Below, one piece after another: positions 44,603 through 53,900 of a stretch of 64,000 nucleotides of DNA. The notes under the pieces are model-generated. The model did not search any database, was not told the origin of the DNA, and saw only the letters and a list, made by a program, of their open reading frames with translations. The position numbers and the translations under genes were made by a program. Source of the stretch: Thalassarchaeum sp002495735 (GTDB lineage Archaea; Thermoplasmatota; Poseidoniia; Poseidoniales; Thalassarchaeaceae); contig CALDRG010000064.1 in NCBI GenBank assembly GCA_937911265.1, forward strand, positions 16,160 through 80,159, given 5' to 3'. The number at the start of each line of letters is the position of its first letter. Positions within the stretch are counted from its first letter, which is position 1.

Positions 44603-45310
44603 TCACTTCAGTATCAGCCTTGCATTGGCCGGCAGCAGGACCGAAGCAGAATCGTCATCGAAGTACTTCGTTCTGGCACACAACGCTGCGGAGAACCACC
44701 ATCCTAAGACTATACCAGCGGTGAGTCCGGTTATCACTCTGAGGGGGTTGTTGGACTCATACTCAGTGAGCATCTGCGTGAAGCCGTCGACAGCCATCGG
44801 CACGAGTCCGATACCGATTATGGCTAGCACGGCCAGCATCCTCCGGTCATCTAGGTAGATGAATTCTAGTCTGCTATCAGGGAACACCGATAGAAAACTG
44901 TCCCGAATGGTCCAGCGATTGAGCCCGCGCCAACCGAACAGCGCGGCCCCGATAGCCAAGCCGAGAAATATTCCGACATCCCGCGTGCACACCGGCATCT
45001 GGTTACCGTTAATCTCCCAGGACCTCTCATGCTTCTGATGGCAGTTCAAGTCCCCAAAGCCGTAAACGAAGGCCCATGCCGGGTTAAGTTCGGTCCAAGA
45101 GAAAGTTCCTCCGTGCGCCGATTGATCATGACCCAGAGCTGAATCCTCACCGTGGTCCTGATTGCCCCAACTGCCATCTGTGGCGTAGTCCATGGCGTTG
45201 GCCCTGCCGGAGAGTTCTGGAACAGTTCCCTCGAGTATCATCACTGGGGCGATGAAGCACAGCAGCAGATACCCTCCGGTTATTGCCGCTACGACCCTAC
45301 TAACACTCAT
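44603..45310 (-). CDS. DUF2085 family membrane protein
   Basis: This 235-residue protein has about five membrane helices. GDLNCHQKHERSWEINGNQMPVCTRDVGIFLG matches the DUF2085 signature CHQxxxRSxxxxGxQxPVCxRCxGIxxG, except that the second half of the usual CxRC is CTRD. Function is unknown; the Cys/His pattern suggests a metal or heme site at the membrane. The ATG at 45310 has AGGGA close upstream; a GTG at 45352 is the alternative start and lies inside a 7-3-7 palindrome. Convergent with tmk. Confidence 0.78.
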   Translation of the reverse strand: MSVSRVVAAITGGYLLLCFIAPVMILEGTVPELSGRANAMDYATDGSWGNQDHGEDSALGHDQSAHGGTFSWTELNPAWAFVYGFGDLNCHQKHERSWEINGNQMPVCTRDVGIFLGLAIGAALFGWRGLNRWTIRDSFLSVFPDSRLEFIYLDDRRMLAVLAIIGIGLVPMAVDGFTQMLTEYESNNPLRVITGLTAGIVLGWWFSAALCARTKYFDDDSASVLLPANARLILK

Positions 45311-45341
45311 TTCCCTAGTTCTGTCACTCAGTCCATTGGCT

Positions 45342-45358
45342 AGAGACGACACGTCTCT
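45342..45358. promoter_or_regulatory. 7-3-7 perfect inverted repeat upstream of DUF2085
   Basis: AGAGACG-ACA-CGTCTCT lies 31 bases upstream of the chosen ATG (45310), in the gap shared with the divergent Smr gene. It would overlap the start codon if the GTG at 45352 were used. Palindromic operator or leader hairpin. Confidence 0.45.
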
Positions 45359-45445
45359 CGCATCGAAGACCTACTGATGAACTATGCCATACGGTCATTT
45401 TCGATACCCTCGCACTCTTTTGAGCAAGCACTCACTCCGCTCTGT

Positions 45446-46228
45446 ATGGGTGACCTGAACTACCGTGATGCGGCATGGCTCGGCATAGTGGTCGGATCCA
45501 TGGTCGCGGTAATGGCGACGTTCATCGCTATCTTCCTCAGCGGGTTAGACAGTCCGGAGGTCATGAGCTCTCTGCGCTCCGGTCTCGTGGCAGGGCTCGC
45601 GGCAACTGTAGTCGTGACCACTTTCGCATATTACAGGTTGCGTGAGACGTCCCGCCCTGGTAGGGACCCCGAGGCCATAAGGGAGCAGGAGGTCACGAAG
45701 GTCAGAGCCATTCTGGCGATAATTGAAGAAAGAGTCTCCGATTCAGGTCGTGGTACTTGGACTGTAGAGGAACAAGTGAGGCGAGACAGGGGGGTCTTGG
45801 TGGTGGACCTGCATGGACTTGACGCCCCTTCTGCAGCCGCTCTGACAGACAGACTGCTTGAGCGCAGGTCAGACCTCGGCCGGCTGAAACTGGTCACAGG
45901 CAGGGGAGAGGATACTCACCCGGGATCGGCAGACCCTGGAATTAGGCCTGCTGTCATGCAGCGGCTAAAGGTCGGGGCGCAGAGTGCTGAGTGGCAGGTG
46001 ATACAGAAGTCGAGTTCGGTTACTCTCAGACCGATGGGCAGGGCACCCACCTCCAAGCAGTGGCTCGGGCGATTCGTGGTTTTCGTAGTCCCGATGACAG
46101 GCGCCATGACTCTCGCTTTCAGAGACCTAGCAGGAACGGGGATGGAAATGCAGGGGATGACTTTCGGTGCCGCTGCGGGACTCCTAATGACTACGCTTCT
46201 ATCTGGTTACAGGGACCGCTCAGCCTAG
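45446..46228 (+). CDS. Membrane-anchored Smr-domain protein
   Basis: The 260-residue protein has two N-terminal membrane helices (AWLGIVVGSMVAVMATFIAI and LRSGLVAGLAATVVVTTFAY), then a soluble Smr-like domain at about 115-200 (VLVVDLHGLDAPSAAALTDR, LKLVTGRGEDTHPGSADPG, IRPAVMQRL), then two C-terminal helices. The DLHG and TGRG...LR motifs are those of Smr nucleases, which nick DNA or cleave mRNA on stalled ribosomes. Its membrane location is unusual. The frame is open back to 45377, but those 23 residues look unnatural and would leave only about 25 bases to the divergent palindrome. The start is uncertain. Confidence 0.68.
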   Translation: MGDLNYRDAAWLGIVVGSMVAVMATFIAIFLSGLDSPEVMSSLRSGLVAGLAATVVVTTFAYYRLRETSRPGRDPEAIREQEVTKVRAILAIIEERVSDSGRGTWTVEEQVRRDRGVLVVDLHGLDAPSAAALTDRLLERRSDLGRLKLVTGRGEDTHPGSADPGIRPAVMQRLKVGAQSAEWQVIQKSSSVTLRPMGRAPTSKQWLGRFVVFVVPMTGAMTLAFRDLAGTGMEMQGMTFGAAAGLLMTTLLSGYRDRSA

Positions 46229-46365
46229 GGGTATCCAGGAACTCCCTCGCAGCACGCCTCGACCACTCTGCAGCAGCGTGGGCACTCCATGTGTTGGCGC
46301 AGGGGGATGGCCCTGCCTCTGAAACCACATTGACACGAGATGTCTTCGCAGTAGTCAACGTCCAT
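46225..46365 (-). CDS. Small Cys-rich (zinc-ribbon-like) protein at the end of the suf operon
   Basis: The 46-residue frame from the ATG at 46365 contains eight Cys: C6, C11, C13, C28, C31, C32, C38 and C39, in SCQCGFRG and ECPRCCRVVEACCEG. This density in so short a frame is far above chance and suggests a bound metal (zinc ribbon) or Fe-S cluster. It starts 40 bases after the sufD stop on the same strand, and its stop overlaps that of the convergent Smr gene. No Shine-Dalgarno is obvious. No family recognised. Confidence 0.6.
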   Translation of the reverse strand: MDVDYCEDISCQCGFRGRAIPLRQHMECPRCCRVVEACCEGVPGYP

Positions 46366-46405
46366 GGGTCGGGCTTGGTAGTGCGGCTCAAATCAATTAC
46401 TGCCC

Positions 46406-47509
46406 TCAGATGTTCGAGTCGCGTAACTCTGAGTCTAGGAGCCCAACCAGCCAGTCGTGCAACGAGTCACTACCCATTTCGGAGAGAGTTGAGTTGAGGA
46501 AGGCGGCGATTAGGGCGCTTCTGGCCTCAGAGGGGTCGAAACCCCTCGACTCAAGGTAGAAAACCTGGTTCTCGTCTAGCGGCCCGTTGGCCGTGCCGTG
46601 CCCGCAACCGACGACCTCGTGCTCCAGCACCTCTAGCTCCGGGATAGAGTCCGCTTCGGCGTTACCCGAGAGCAGCAGGTTGTGAAAGATCTGAGCGGCA
46701 TCCGCTCCACGTGAGCCATCGGCGACCCTAAGCATCCCCGTCCCGACAGTCCTGCTATCGCCACCGCACGCTGAGTTCCATGTGAGCCGGCTGAAAGTTT
46801 CGGGGGCATCGTGGTGTATCTCCACATGGTGGTCTATGTGCATCGAGTCTACAGAGAATATCGAGCCGAGGACCCTGAGGTTGCCTCCCGGCTCCCCCAT
46901 CCTGTAACGCAGGTCCGCCTTGGTCCGCTCGGAGCCAGAAGAGACAGTCCCTGCGCGCACCTGCGCGTCCCTGCCGATTGCTATCGAATCGACACGGAGC
47001 AAAGTACCCTCGTCCTGCAGGCAGACGACCACGTCATTGAGGATGGCTCCGGCTCCGATTTCCCCGGTGCGCAGAAGACCGAACCACTTGCCAGAACCCC
47101 TCACCCGCGTAATCAGCTCCAACTCGGACAATCGTCCAACATCGAGTGAGAGATGCAGGATCGATGACGAATCCTTCACATCGATGTCGAGAACCACAGG
47201 GTCTTGCGAGGTGAAGCCGGGCTCGATGCGAAGGATCCACTGTGAATTCGCCGAGGCTGCCTGCAGGAATGAACCCGTGACTATATCGCCCTCCGGAAGT
47301 CCTGATACAGACATCACCCCTTTCTCCAGGCGTATCCCCTCTGGAGCATCGCCTCCATCGAGACCGCCGAGCCTGAGTTGGGGCGTTCCAACATCAGGGA
47401 TGCTGGTGATGTCACCGGTTGGGTGAATCCTGCGCCATGGCGTATATTTCCAGAGATGGCTGGACCTAGTGGGCTCGTCAAGAGACAGGTACTCTGCGGT
47501 GGAATCCAA
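46406..47509 (-). CDS. sufD: Fe-S cluster assembly protein SufD
   Basis: The 367-residue scaffold partner of SufB is largely a beta-helix (SVDSMHIDHHVEIHHDAPETFSRLTWNSA). Its C-terminal LEHEVVGCGHGTANGPLDENQVFYLESRGFDPSEARSALI is the conserved SufB/SufD end (HGATVGxxDxxxLFYLxSRGxxxxEA). It is third in sufC-sufB-sufD, 14 bases after sufB. SufD joins SufB and SufC to build clusters on the SufBC2D complex. Confidence 0.93.
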   Translation of the reverse strand: MDSTAEYLSLDEPTRSSHLWKYTPWRRIHPTGDITSIPDVGTPQLRLGGLDGGDAPEGIRLEKGVMSVSGLPEGDIVTGSFLQAASANSQWILRIEPGFTSQDPVVLDIDVKDSSSILHLSLDVGRLSELELITRVRGSGKWFGLLRTGEIGAGAILNDVVVCLQDEGTLLRVDSIAIGRDAQVRAGTVSSGSERTKADLRYRMGEPGGNLRVLGSIFSVDSMHIDHHVEIHHDAPETFSRLTWNSACGGDSRTVGTGMLRVADGSRGADAAQIFHNLLLSGNAEADSIPELEVLEHEVVGCGHGTANGPLDENQVFYLESRGFDPSEARSALIAAFLNSTLSEMGSDSLHDWLVGLLDSELRDSNI

Positions 47510-47523
47510 TGGCTCACCCCGGA

Positions 47524-48936
47524 TCAGCCTATGCTGCCTTCCATCTCGAGGGCCATCAGCTGGTTGAGCTCGACTGCGTATTCCATCGGTAGTTCACGGA
47601 CGAATGGCTCGAAGAACCCATTGACTATCATTGCGAGCGCCTCGTTTTCTGAGTGGCCGCGGCTCATCAGGTAGAACAACTGGTCGTCGCTCACCTTGCT
47701 GACCGATGCTTCGTGTTCGCAGCGGCAAGAGGGGTTCTTGATCTCCATCGTGGGATAGGTATCAGATTGGCTTTGATCGTCGAGAATGAGTGCGTCACAG
47801 ACGACGTTCACCTTGCAGTTTTCTGCCTTCTTGCTCACCGACACCAAACCCCGGTAGCTCCCGCGGCCGCCATCCTTGGCGATGCTCTTGGAGAGGATCT
47901 TACTGGTGGTGTTCGACGCTAGATGATGCACCTTCGCCCCGGCGTCCTGATGCATTCCTTCGCCCGCGTAGGCTACGGAGATGACTTCGGCGTGCGCCCC
48001 CTCTCCCTTGAGAATCACTGCTGGGTATTTCATCGTCAACTTCGATCCGATGTTGCCGTCGACCCATTCGATAGTCGAGTTCTCGTGTGCGATGCCCCGC
48101 TTGGTGACTAGGTTGTAGACATTGTTCGACCAGTTCTGGATTGTGGTGTAGCGGATGTATGCTCCGGGCATCGCAATGAGCTCAACGACGGCACTGTGCA
48201 GTGAATCGGTAGAGTAGGTGGGGGCAGTGCAGCCCTCAACGTAGTGAATCGACGAGCCTTCATCGGCGATTATCAGCGTGCGTTCGAACTGACCCATGTT
48301 CTTGGCGTTGATGCGGAAGTAGGCCTGCACCGGCATCTCGACGTGAACCCCCTTGGGGACGTAGATGAACGAGCCTCCCGACCATACGGCGGTGTTGAGC
48401 GCGCTAAACTTGTTGTCTTGGTAGGGGATGATGCTGCAGAAGTATTTCTTCACGATGTCCTCATGCTCACGGAGGCCACTATCCATGTCGAGGAAGATGA
48501 CGCCCTGCTTCTCAAGATCCTCGCGAATACTGTGGTAGACGGCCTCCGACTCGTACTGTGCTGTCACTCCCGAGAGCCACTTTTGCTCGGCCTCAGGTAT
48601 GCCCAGTTTGTCGAAGGTGTTCCGGACGGCCTCGGGAACATCATCCCAGTCATTCTCCGTGCCTTCGCCCGAGCGTAGAAAGTAGCAGATCTCATCGAAC
48701 TTAATCGAGTTGAGCAACTCGGTGGAACCCCATGTGGGCATCGGGCGCTCCATGAAGTGGCGGAACGCCTTGACGCGGATGTCGGTCATCCACTGCGGCT
48801 CCTCCTTAATCGCCGAGATTTCTCTGACGACCTGCTCGGAGAGTCCAAAGTCGAAGCGGATTGTGGAGTTCTCCGGGTCGTGCCATCCAGCCTTGTAGTC
48901 TCCGACGGCCTCCTGTGCTACCTGGTTGACTGGCAT
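47524..48936 (-). CDS. sufB: Fe-S cluster assembly protein SufB
   Basis: The 470-residue scaffold has long SufB landmarks: IRFDFGLSEQVVREIS, GGSFIYVPKGVHVEMPVQAY, EGSSIHYVEGCTAPTYSTDS, YTTIQNWSNNVYNLVTKRG, NPSCRCEHEASVSKVSDDQLFYLMSRG and the EALAMIVNGF end. Its start overlaps the sufC stop by one base, so synthesis is coupled. It receives sulfur and assembles clusters with the SufC ATPase. Confidence 0.97.
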   Translation of the reverse strand: MPVNQVAQEAVGDYKAGWHDPENSTIRFDFGLSEQVVREISAIKEEPQWMTDIRVKAFRHFMERPMPTWGSTELLNSIKFDEICYFLRSGEGTENDWDDVPEAVRNTFDKLGIPEAEQKWLSGVTAQYESEAVYHSIREDLEKQGVIFLDMDSGLREHEDIVKKYFCSIIPYQDNKFSALNTAVWSGGSFIYVPKGVHVEMPVQAYFRINAKNMGQFERTLIIADEGSSIHYVEGCTAPTYSTDSLHSAVVELIAMPGAYIRYTTIQNWSNNVYNLVTKRGIAHENSTIEWVDGNIGSKLTMKYPAVILKGEGAHAEVISVAYAGEGMHQDAGAKVHHLASNTTSKILSKSIAKDGGRGSYRGLVSVSKKAENCKVNVVCDALILDDQSQSDTYPTMEIKNPSCRCEHEASVSKVSDDQLFYLMSRGHSENEALAMIVNGFFEPFVRELPMEYAVELNQLMALEMEGSIG

Positions 48937-49730
48937 TATGCTATTCCCTCCACTTCAGTCTTCGAGTCCAACCACTCGTAACCTCGCTCTTCTAGTTTCG
49001 TAGCGAGCTCAGGGCCTCCTGTGGCAACTATCTGACCTCCTATCAGGACATGGATCTTATCTGGCTGGACATGCTCAAGAATGCGCGAGTAGTGCGTGAT
49101 GATGAGTGCGCCTGAGTCAGTTCCCCTGACGGCGGCGTTAATTCCTGCCGCGACAGTCTTGATGCCGTCTATGTCGAGGCCGCTGTCGGTCTCGTCCAAT
49201 ATGGCCAACTTGGGTTTGAGCAGGAGCAGCTGCAGTATCTCGAAGCGCTTTTTCTCGCCGCCGCTGAAACCGTCGTTGACGTATCTGGAGAGGAAGCTCC
49301 GAGGCATGTCGAGGGTATCCATGGCCTCATTTAGCTCGCTCCTGAAAGCGGCACCCTTCGCGGCTTCCTCTCCTCTGACGCTTGCTACCGACTTCCTGAG
49401 AAAGTTGCCGACTTGAAGGCCGGGGACTGCTTGTGGGTACTGGAAGGACAGGAACACGCCCTTTCGTGCCCTCTCCCACGGCTCGAGCTCCAGAAGGTCC
49501 TCTCCGGAGAGCAGGACCTGCCCGGCCTCGACCTTGAAATCGGGATGCCCCATGATGATGTTGGCAGCTGTAGTCTTCCCGCTCCCATTCCTCCCCATTA
49601 TGGCGTGTATCTCCCCTGGGGCGATGCTGAGATCGATGCCCTTCAGTATCTGAATATCGTCGATTCCGGCATGCAGATTTCGAATCTCCAATAACGCCTC
49701 GATATCAGACTCGCCATGTCCCATGGGCAT
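48936..49730 (-). CDS. sufC: Fe-S cluster assembly ATPase SufC
   Basis: The 264-residue ABC ATPase has Walker A MGRNGSGKTT at 45-54, the SufC-specific FLSFQYPQAVPGLQVGNFLR, signature DGFSGGEKKRFEILQLL and Walker B KLAILDETDSGLDIDGI. It is first in the suf operon. The ATG at 49730 (or the second ATG, 6 bases on) has AGGA just upstream. The divergent gap to the Nfu-like gene holds a perfect inverted repeat. Confidence 0.97.
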   Translation of the reverse strand: MPMGHGESDIEALLEIRNLHAGIDDIQILKGIDLSIAPGEIHAIMGRNGSGKTTAANIIMGHPDFKVEAGQVLLSGEDLLELEPWERARKGVFLSFQYPQAVPGLQVGNFLRKSVASVRGEEAAKGAAFRSELNEAMDTLDMPRSFLSRYVNDGFSGGEKKRFEILQLLLLKPKLAILDETDSGLDIDGIKTVAAGINAAVRGTDSGALIITHYSRILEHVQPDKIHVLIGGQIVATGGPELATKLEERGYEWLDSKTEVEGIA

Positions 49731-49766
49731 GTTCCTACACAGGCCCCTTTTGAATGTCTGCTTTAT

Positions 49767-49784
49767 TTTTAGGTCACCCTAAAA
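49767..49784. promoter_or_regulatory. DtxR/IdeR-like inverted repeat between sufC and the Nfu-like gene
   Basis: TTTTAGG-TCAC-CCTAAAA is a perfect 7-4-7 inverted repeat in the centre of the divergent promoter. It overlaps the AT-rich TATA candidates of both genes (about 49762-49772 for sufC, 49762-49784 for nfu). The half-sites TTAGG/CCTAA are those of the DtxR/IdeR metal-dependent repressor boxes, suggesting iron control of Fe-S assembly on both sides. Confidence 0.6.
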
Positions 49785-49807
49785 TCAGATACCCCATCCA
49801 GCCAATC

Positions 49808-50305
49808 ATGACAGAGGACGAAGACACCCCTACTCCAGTCTCCGACACCATCGAAGAGGCCTATCGCGCACAGATTGGAGCGGCAATGGAGAAGGAGGCT
49901 CAGAGGAGAGTCACAGAGTCTCACGACCCGGAGGAGATTGCCCGTCTGGAAACTCTCTCTGTAGTCGACCTCTTCGAGACAGACGACAGTGACCTTGTCC
50001 CAGCGCTGATGGCACGGCTCGGTCCCGTCAGGGCGGCCTTGGATGGACATGGAGGGGAACTGGTCGTGGCGCGCGCGTCCATAGAGGTACTGAATAGCGG
50101 CAGTAGAGTGCTTTCGCTAATCCTCGACTTAGACGGGGCCTGCGTGTCTTGCGGGGCCGCACCTGGTACCCTGAAGGGGATTCAGGACGACTTACTGATG
50201 GACTCTGAGATTATCGCCGTGCGTTTCACCTCGGCGATGTTGGAGTGGTTTGACGAATTGCAACGCGACTTCGTGCTCAAGCACGGTGGCGTAGTTTTCG
50301 TTTAG
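49808..50305 (+). CDS. Nfu-like (NifU C-terminal domain) Fe-S protein
   Basis: This 165-residue protein has an N-terminal helical part of about 70 residues. The second half matches Nfu: LGPVRAALDGHGGELVVARA, then DLDGACVSCGAAPGTLKGIQ, with the CxxC (C-V-S-C) that holds a 4Fe-4S cluster for delivery to target proteins. The ATG at 49808 fits the family better than an earlier in-frame start. It is divergent from sufCBD across a shared operator-like site, which supports the Fe-S role. Its stop overlaps the convergent maf-like stop by 4 bases. Confidence 0.88.
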   Translation: MTEDEDTPTPVSDTIEEAYRAQIGAAMEKEAQRRVTESHDPEEIARLETLSVVDLFETDDSDLVPALMARLGPVRAALDGHGGELVVARASIEVLNSGSRVLSLILDLDGACVSCGAAPGTLKGIQDDLLMDSEIIAVRFTSAMLEWFDELQRDFVLKHGGVVFV

Positions 50306-50940
50306 TTCAGAGCTACGAGCAGCGCGTCGATGGCCGCAGGTGCGAATCCAAGCACAGTGACCTCGTGCCCCTCTACCAGATCTGCGTTAGCCCTAGCTTC
50401 TCCGGCTAGGTCGTAGGCGCCTGCCTTCCCGACCCAAGAGTCACTGAGAATCAAATCGGCCAGAGTGTCCGTAGATAGGTCGGCGAACTCGACGATGGCC
50501 GACTCCGTCCAGATATCTGCGCTCCACCCTCCGTGCAGGACTTCAGTCCCCTCTCTACCACTCTCCGGCGGCCAGAGCAGGGCGGTTGAGGACCAGACGC
50601 GATGCCTTCGGCCCGACAGTCTGAGCAGCATCGCAGTGGCCGCGACGACATCTCCCGGCTTGCCCATGGCGACGAGAGGATCCTCTGGGTCCTCCACTAG
50701 GGTGTCCGCGACGATGATCAGATCATGAGAAGCCCCCGATATCGCCATCTCACTAGCTGCGGCATTCGCCTTTGCAATGCACGTGTCTTCGGTCTGCACT
50801 CTCACATCCAGTCCGTTGGAGGGAGCGGGCTCTGGCGAGATTAGGGGGCGAGACTCTATTTTGGACTCACCATCGGTTAGGAAACTGCATAGCCAGTCGT
50901 ACCGGCGTTGTGAGGCTGAGGCGAGTAATATCGACGCCAT
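50302..50940 (-). CDS. Maf-like nucleoside triphosphate pyrophosphatase
   Basis: The 212-residue protein has the Maf pattern: SILLASASQRRYDWL at the start, LIIVADTLVEDPEDPLVAMGKPGD in the middle, and SDSWVGKAGAYDLAGEARANADLVEGHEVTVLGF at the end. Maf enzymes hydrolyse dTTP/UTP or modified nucleotides. I chose the ATG at 50940, 8 bases after the subtilase stop, over an in-frame start inside the subtilase gene. It is probably in one transcript with the subtilase and rhomboid genes. Confidence 0.88.
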   Translation of the reverse strand: MASILLASASQRRYDWLCSFLTDGESKIESRPLISPEPAPSNGLDVRVQTEDTCIAKANAAASEMAISGASHDLIIVADTLVEDPEDPLVAMGKPGDVVAATAMLLRLSGRRHRVWSSTALLWPPESGREGTEVLHGGWSADIWTESAIVEFADLSTDTLADLILSDSWVGKAGAYDLAGEARANADLVEGHEVTVLGFAPAAIDALLVALN

Positions 50941-50948
50941 CTGAGGCC

Positions 50949-53900
50949 TCAGAGGGCGATGTTCTCTCCGCATACAGGGCACTTAGCGGCCTGGATATCG
51001 AGTGGAGCTTCGAACCTGCTGTCGCACTCAGGGCAAATGATTGGCTTGTTCAACTGTAAATCGGGAGGGCGGGATGCCTCCTCGGGAATTTTGACATCTG
51101 GCTCTGGAGTAGGAATCGGTATAGGTGGAAGTTCAAGGACGTCAACTATCTGACTCCGATTCTGTCGGCGTCCCCGACGTCCCTCGGCACCTTCGTTGAC
51201 CTCTACCAACTCGACCAACTGGACATCATCTTCCTCGCTCGTCTTCACAGCGATGTCTGTGTCATCGACAACGTCTACCACATCTTCTTCGAGCAGCACG
51301 GTGCCCGCCGCCTGGAAATTTCTTCGTCCCCTCATCCACCTGATGCCCCTAGCGGATAGAGTGATCAGGATGACGGTGCACAGAAGTAGAATGGTGATGG
51401 CGAATCCACCTAGGAGGATGTTGAAGTTCTGCTTATCTAGGCCAAGAGCGTGCCTCAGTTCATCGATCAGGGATCCACCATCGCCGTTCGGGTCGTTGTC
51501 ATCTACGACAGCCCTGATTAGCCAACCACTGGCAGAGGTATGGATGAAAACAGTCTCACTGCTGGCTGGAGAACGATCCATGAGGTAGAGGTTCCCGAGG
51601 TTGAGGCGGTTGGATAATCCAAGCCACCCTTCTTCAGCATCTATGATGCCAAACCTAACCTGCGGTCCGGTTGGTCCGACTACATCGAAGAACACCTGCA
51701 CGCCTCTGTCAACCTCTTGCATCACGATGGAACTCAGTCCCCTTGAGGGGTAGGTGCGAGTCAGGTTGTCGATTGCTTCAAACGACGAATCAGCCACTAT
51801 GGCAATCATCACCGACTCGTGACCATCGCCTTCTCTCCACGCTGCCGTAATCCGCTCTTCCCCATTGATGATTTGGACTTTCATGACCGCGAGGGAAGCC
51901 TCGTCGCCAACCGTCTTCTTGAAGGTCCACGAAGACTGTTCAATGAGACCGTGTGCGTACCACAGGCCATATCTCTCTATCCCCGTTGAGTCACTTCTTG
52001 TGGACTGATACAGGAGGTGAGCTCCATCGTCCTCCCCGAACTCAATATCCAACGAACTTGCGGCCCCCGGAATCAGGTCTAACTCACCAATGATGTTCGG
52101 AGTAAGCGTCCAGTCTGACGATTTGGTCGGGTTGTCCGCGTGCAGAAGGAAAACGCTGGTTTGATCGCCGAATGTACCTCCGGTGAACATGTCTCTGTGA
52201 TAGCCTGAGACTAGAACCTCCTCGTCATCGACGTCTATGTCAATGCCCCAGTACTTGCCATCCGAAAGCAAGAGGGGGGCCATCAGATCCTGTATCGGCG
52301 ACATCTGGCAGGTGGCGTCTATGGCGGAGTAGCTCAGGGTCTGGAGGAAGTAACCAGAGGAATCGAGAAACCTCCGAGTCCAGACGATGTGCGCCCAACC
52401 GTCCTCGGTGCTCCAGGTTGCTATGTCGCCAGCCCACATCTCATCCAGTACGTTAGTGCAGGCTGTAGTACCCTTGTTGGAGTTCAACCTGTATAGCGAC
52501 AGCATTCCTCCGTTGTTGGTGATGATTATACCCTCATCGTCGAGGTCGATGACCTTGATCGGTACCTCTCCTGCATCGAAGTTCATCGCGCGGGCACCTG
52601 ATAGGGTGGACTCGTCCACCAGCACTGTCGTCTCGACCTGATTGTTGCTCCAATCTAGGTCGGCTAATCCGGAGCCACTCAGAGTGATTCTGACATCGAG
52701 AGGGCCGGACTGATTGGCCCGATGAGCGAAGGATAGCTGCGACGCACCCTGGCCGATAACTAGGGAGATTGCAGTAGATGACACCAGCTCCCAGCCCAGA
52801 TTGTTGCGAATCTCTAGTGTGGCTTCGACGCTGGCGGCATCACTGGAGCCGAGATTATCGACTCTGGCTGTGATGAGGAACTGCTCGAGGGGCCGCGGTA
52901 TCGCTGGCTCTGTCCTAACTGCCCCCTCTCGGAAGGCCAAGTCTATGCCTTGTGGTCTCTGGATGACTGGGAAGGTGATTGTCTGTCCATTATCTTCCTC
53001 ATTCAGCTCCTCAATCGAATCGGAAGGATCCAGGGAAACCATCACCACTTTGTCGCCGACGGTGGTCGGATTCCAGTAGAGTACCACTTCGATGATGTCG
53101 CCGCTGTCGATGCTGGGCAACACCATCTCGTCCTTGCGCGAACCGTCCTCATACAGTGCGATTGCGAGATTCGATGCCGCCAAATCACCATCGTTACGAA
53201 TCTCAGTTCGGATTTCTAGGAATGTGTTGACATATGTTTGAGTGAGATGAATCCCGTACTCTTCCACTGAGAGGCCGGTCCTGAACATCAGATTAGGGGC
53301 CGGTGGGTCGTTATCCACCTCGACGGTCCGACGTATCTCTTCGGAGTAGATTCCGTCTCCGCTAACCATCCTAGCGGAGAGGCGGTAAAATCCGTCATCC
53401 ACATCCTCGGTGCTCCAAGTCACAGACCAATCACCGCTACCGCTACCGCTTCCTCCGAAGGTCTGAGCAGTTCCCCAGGGGTCAGTGCCTAGCCTCCACT
53501 GCGCAGTTCCTCCGTTCACCGAATCCCAAGTACCGAACACGTTGACGTTCCCGGAGACAGGGCTCTGTCCGCTAGGGCCTCCCATAGTGACGGCGACCAA
53601 GCCAACCTCATGCTTCTGCTCGATTACATCGCTCCACTGTCCAAATTCGTTCTTTGCCTGAGCCTCGATTATCACCTCAAGTATGTTGATCTCATCCTCG
53701 GTGAACTCGGGTAAAGTGAATGGAGTTGTCCAGTTGGAGGTTCCTTGGGCTGCGTGCCAGTCAAGCAACACCACCTCTCTCTTCGGCTCGCCTTCGGGCC
53801 TATGTGTGTATGAGATTCTGACTGCTATCTCGTCGATACTGCCATTCGTCTCCGCATCCTCGTCTATGTGGCCTCTTGCACTGTAGGTTTCGCCCTCCAC

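Noticed and set aside
46191..46391. 66-residue frame overlapping the Cys-rich small protein
   Set aside because: It is in a different frame, has no Cys pattern, and overlaps the Smr gene end; the 8-Cys frame is the better candidate.
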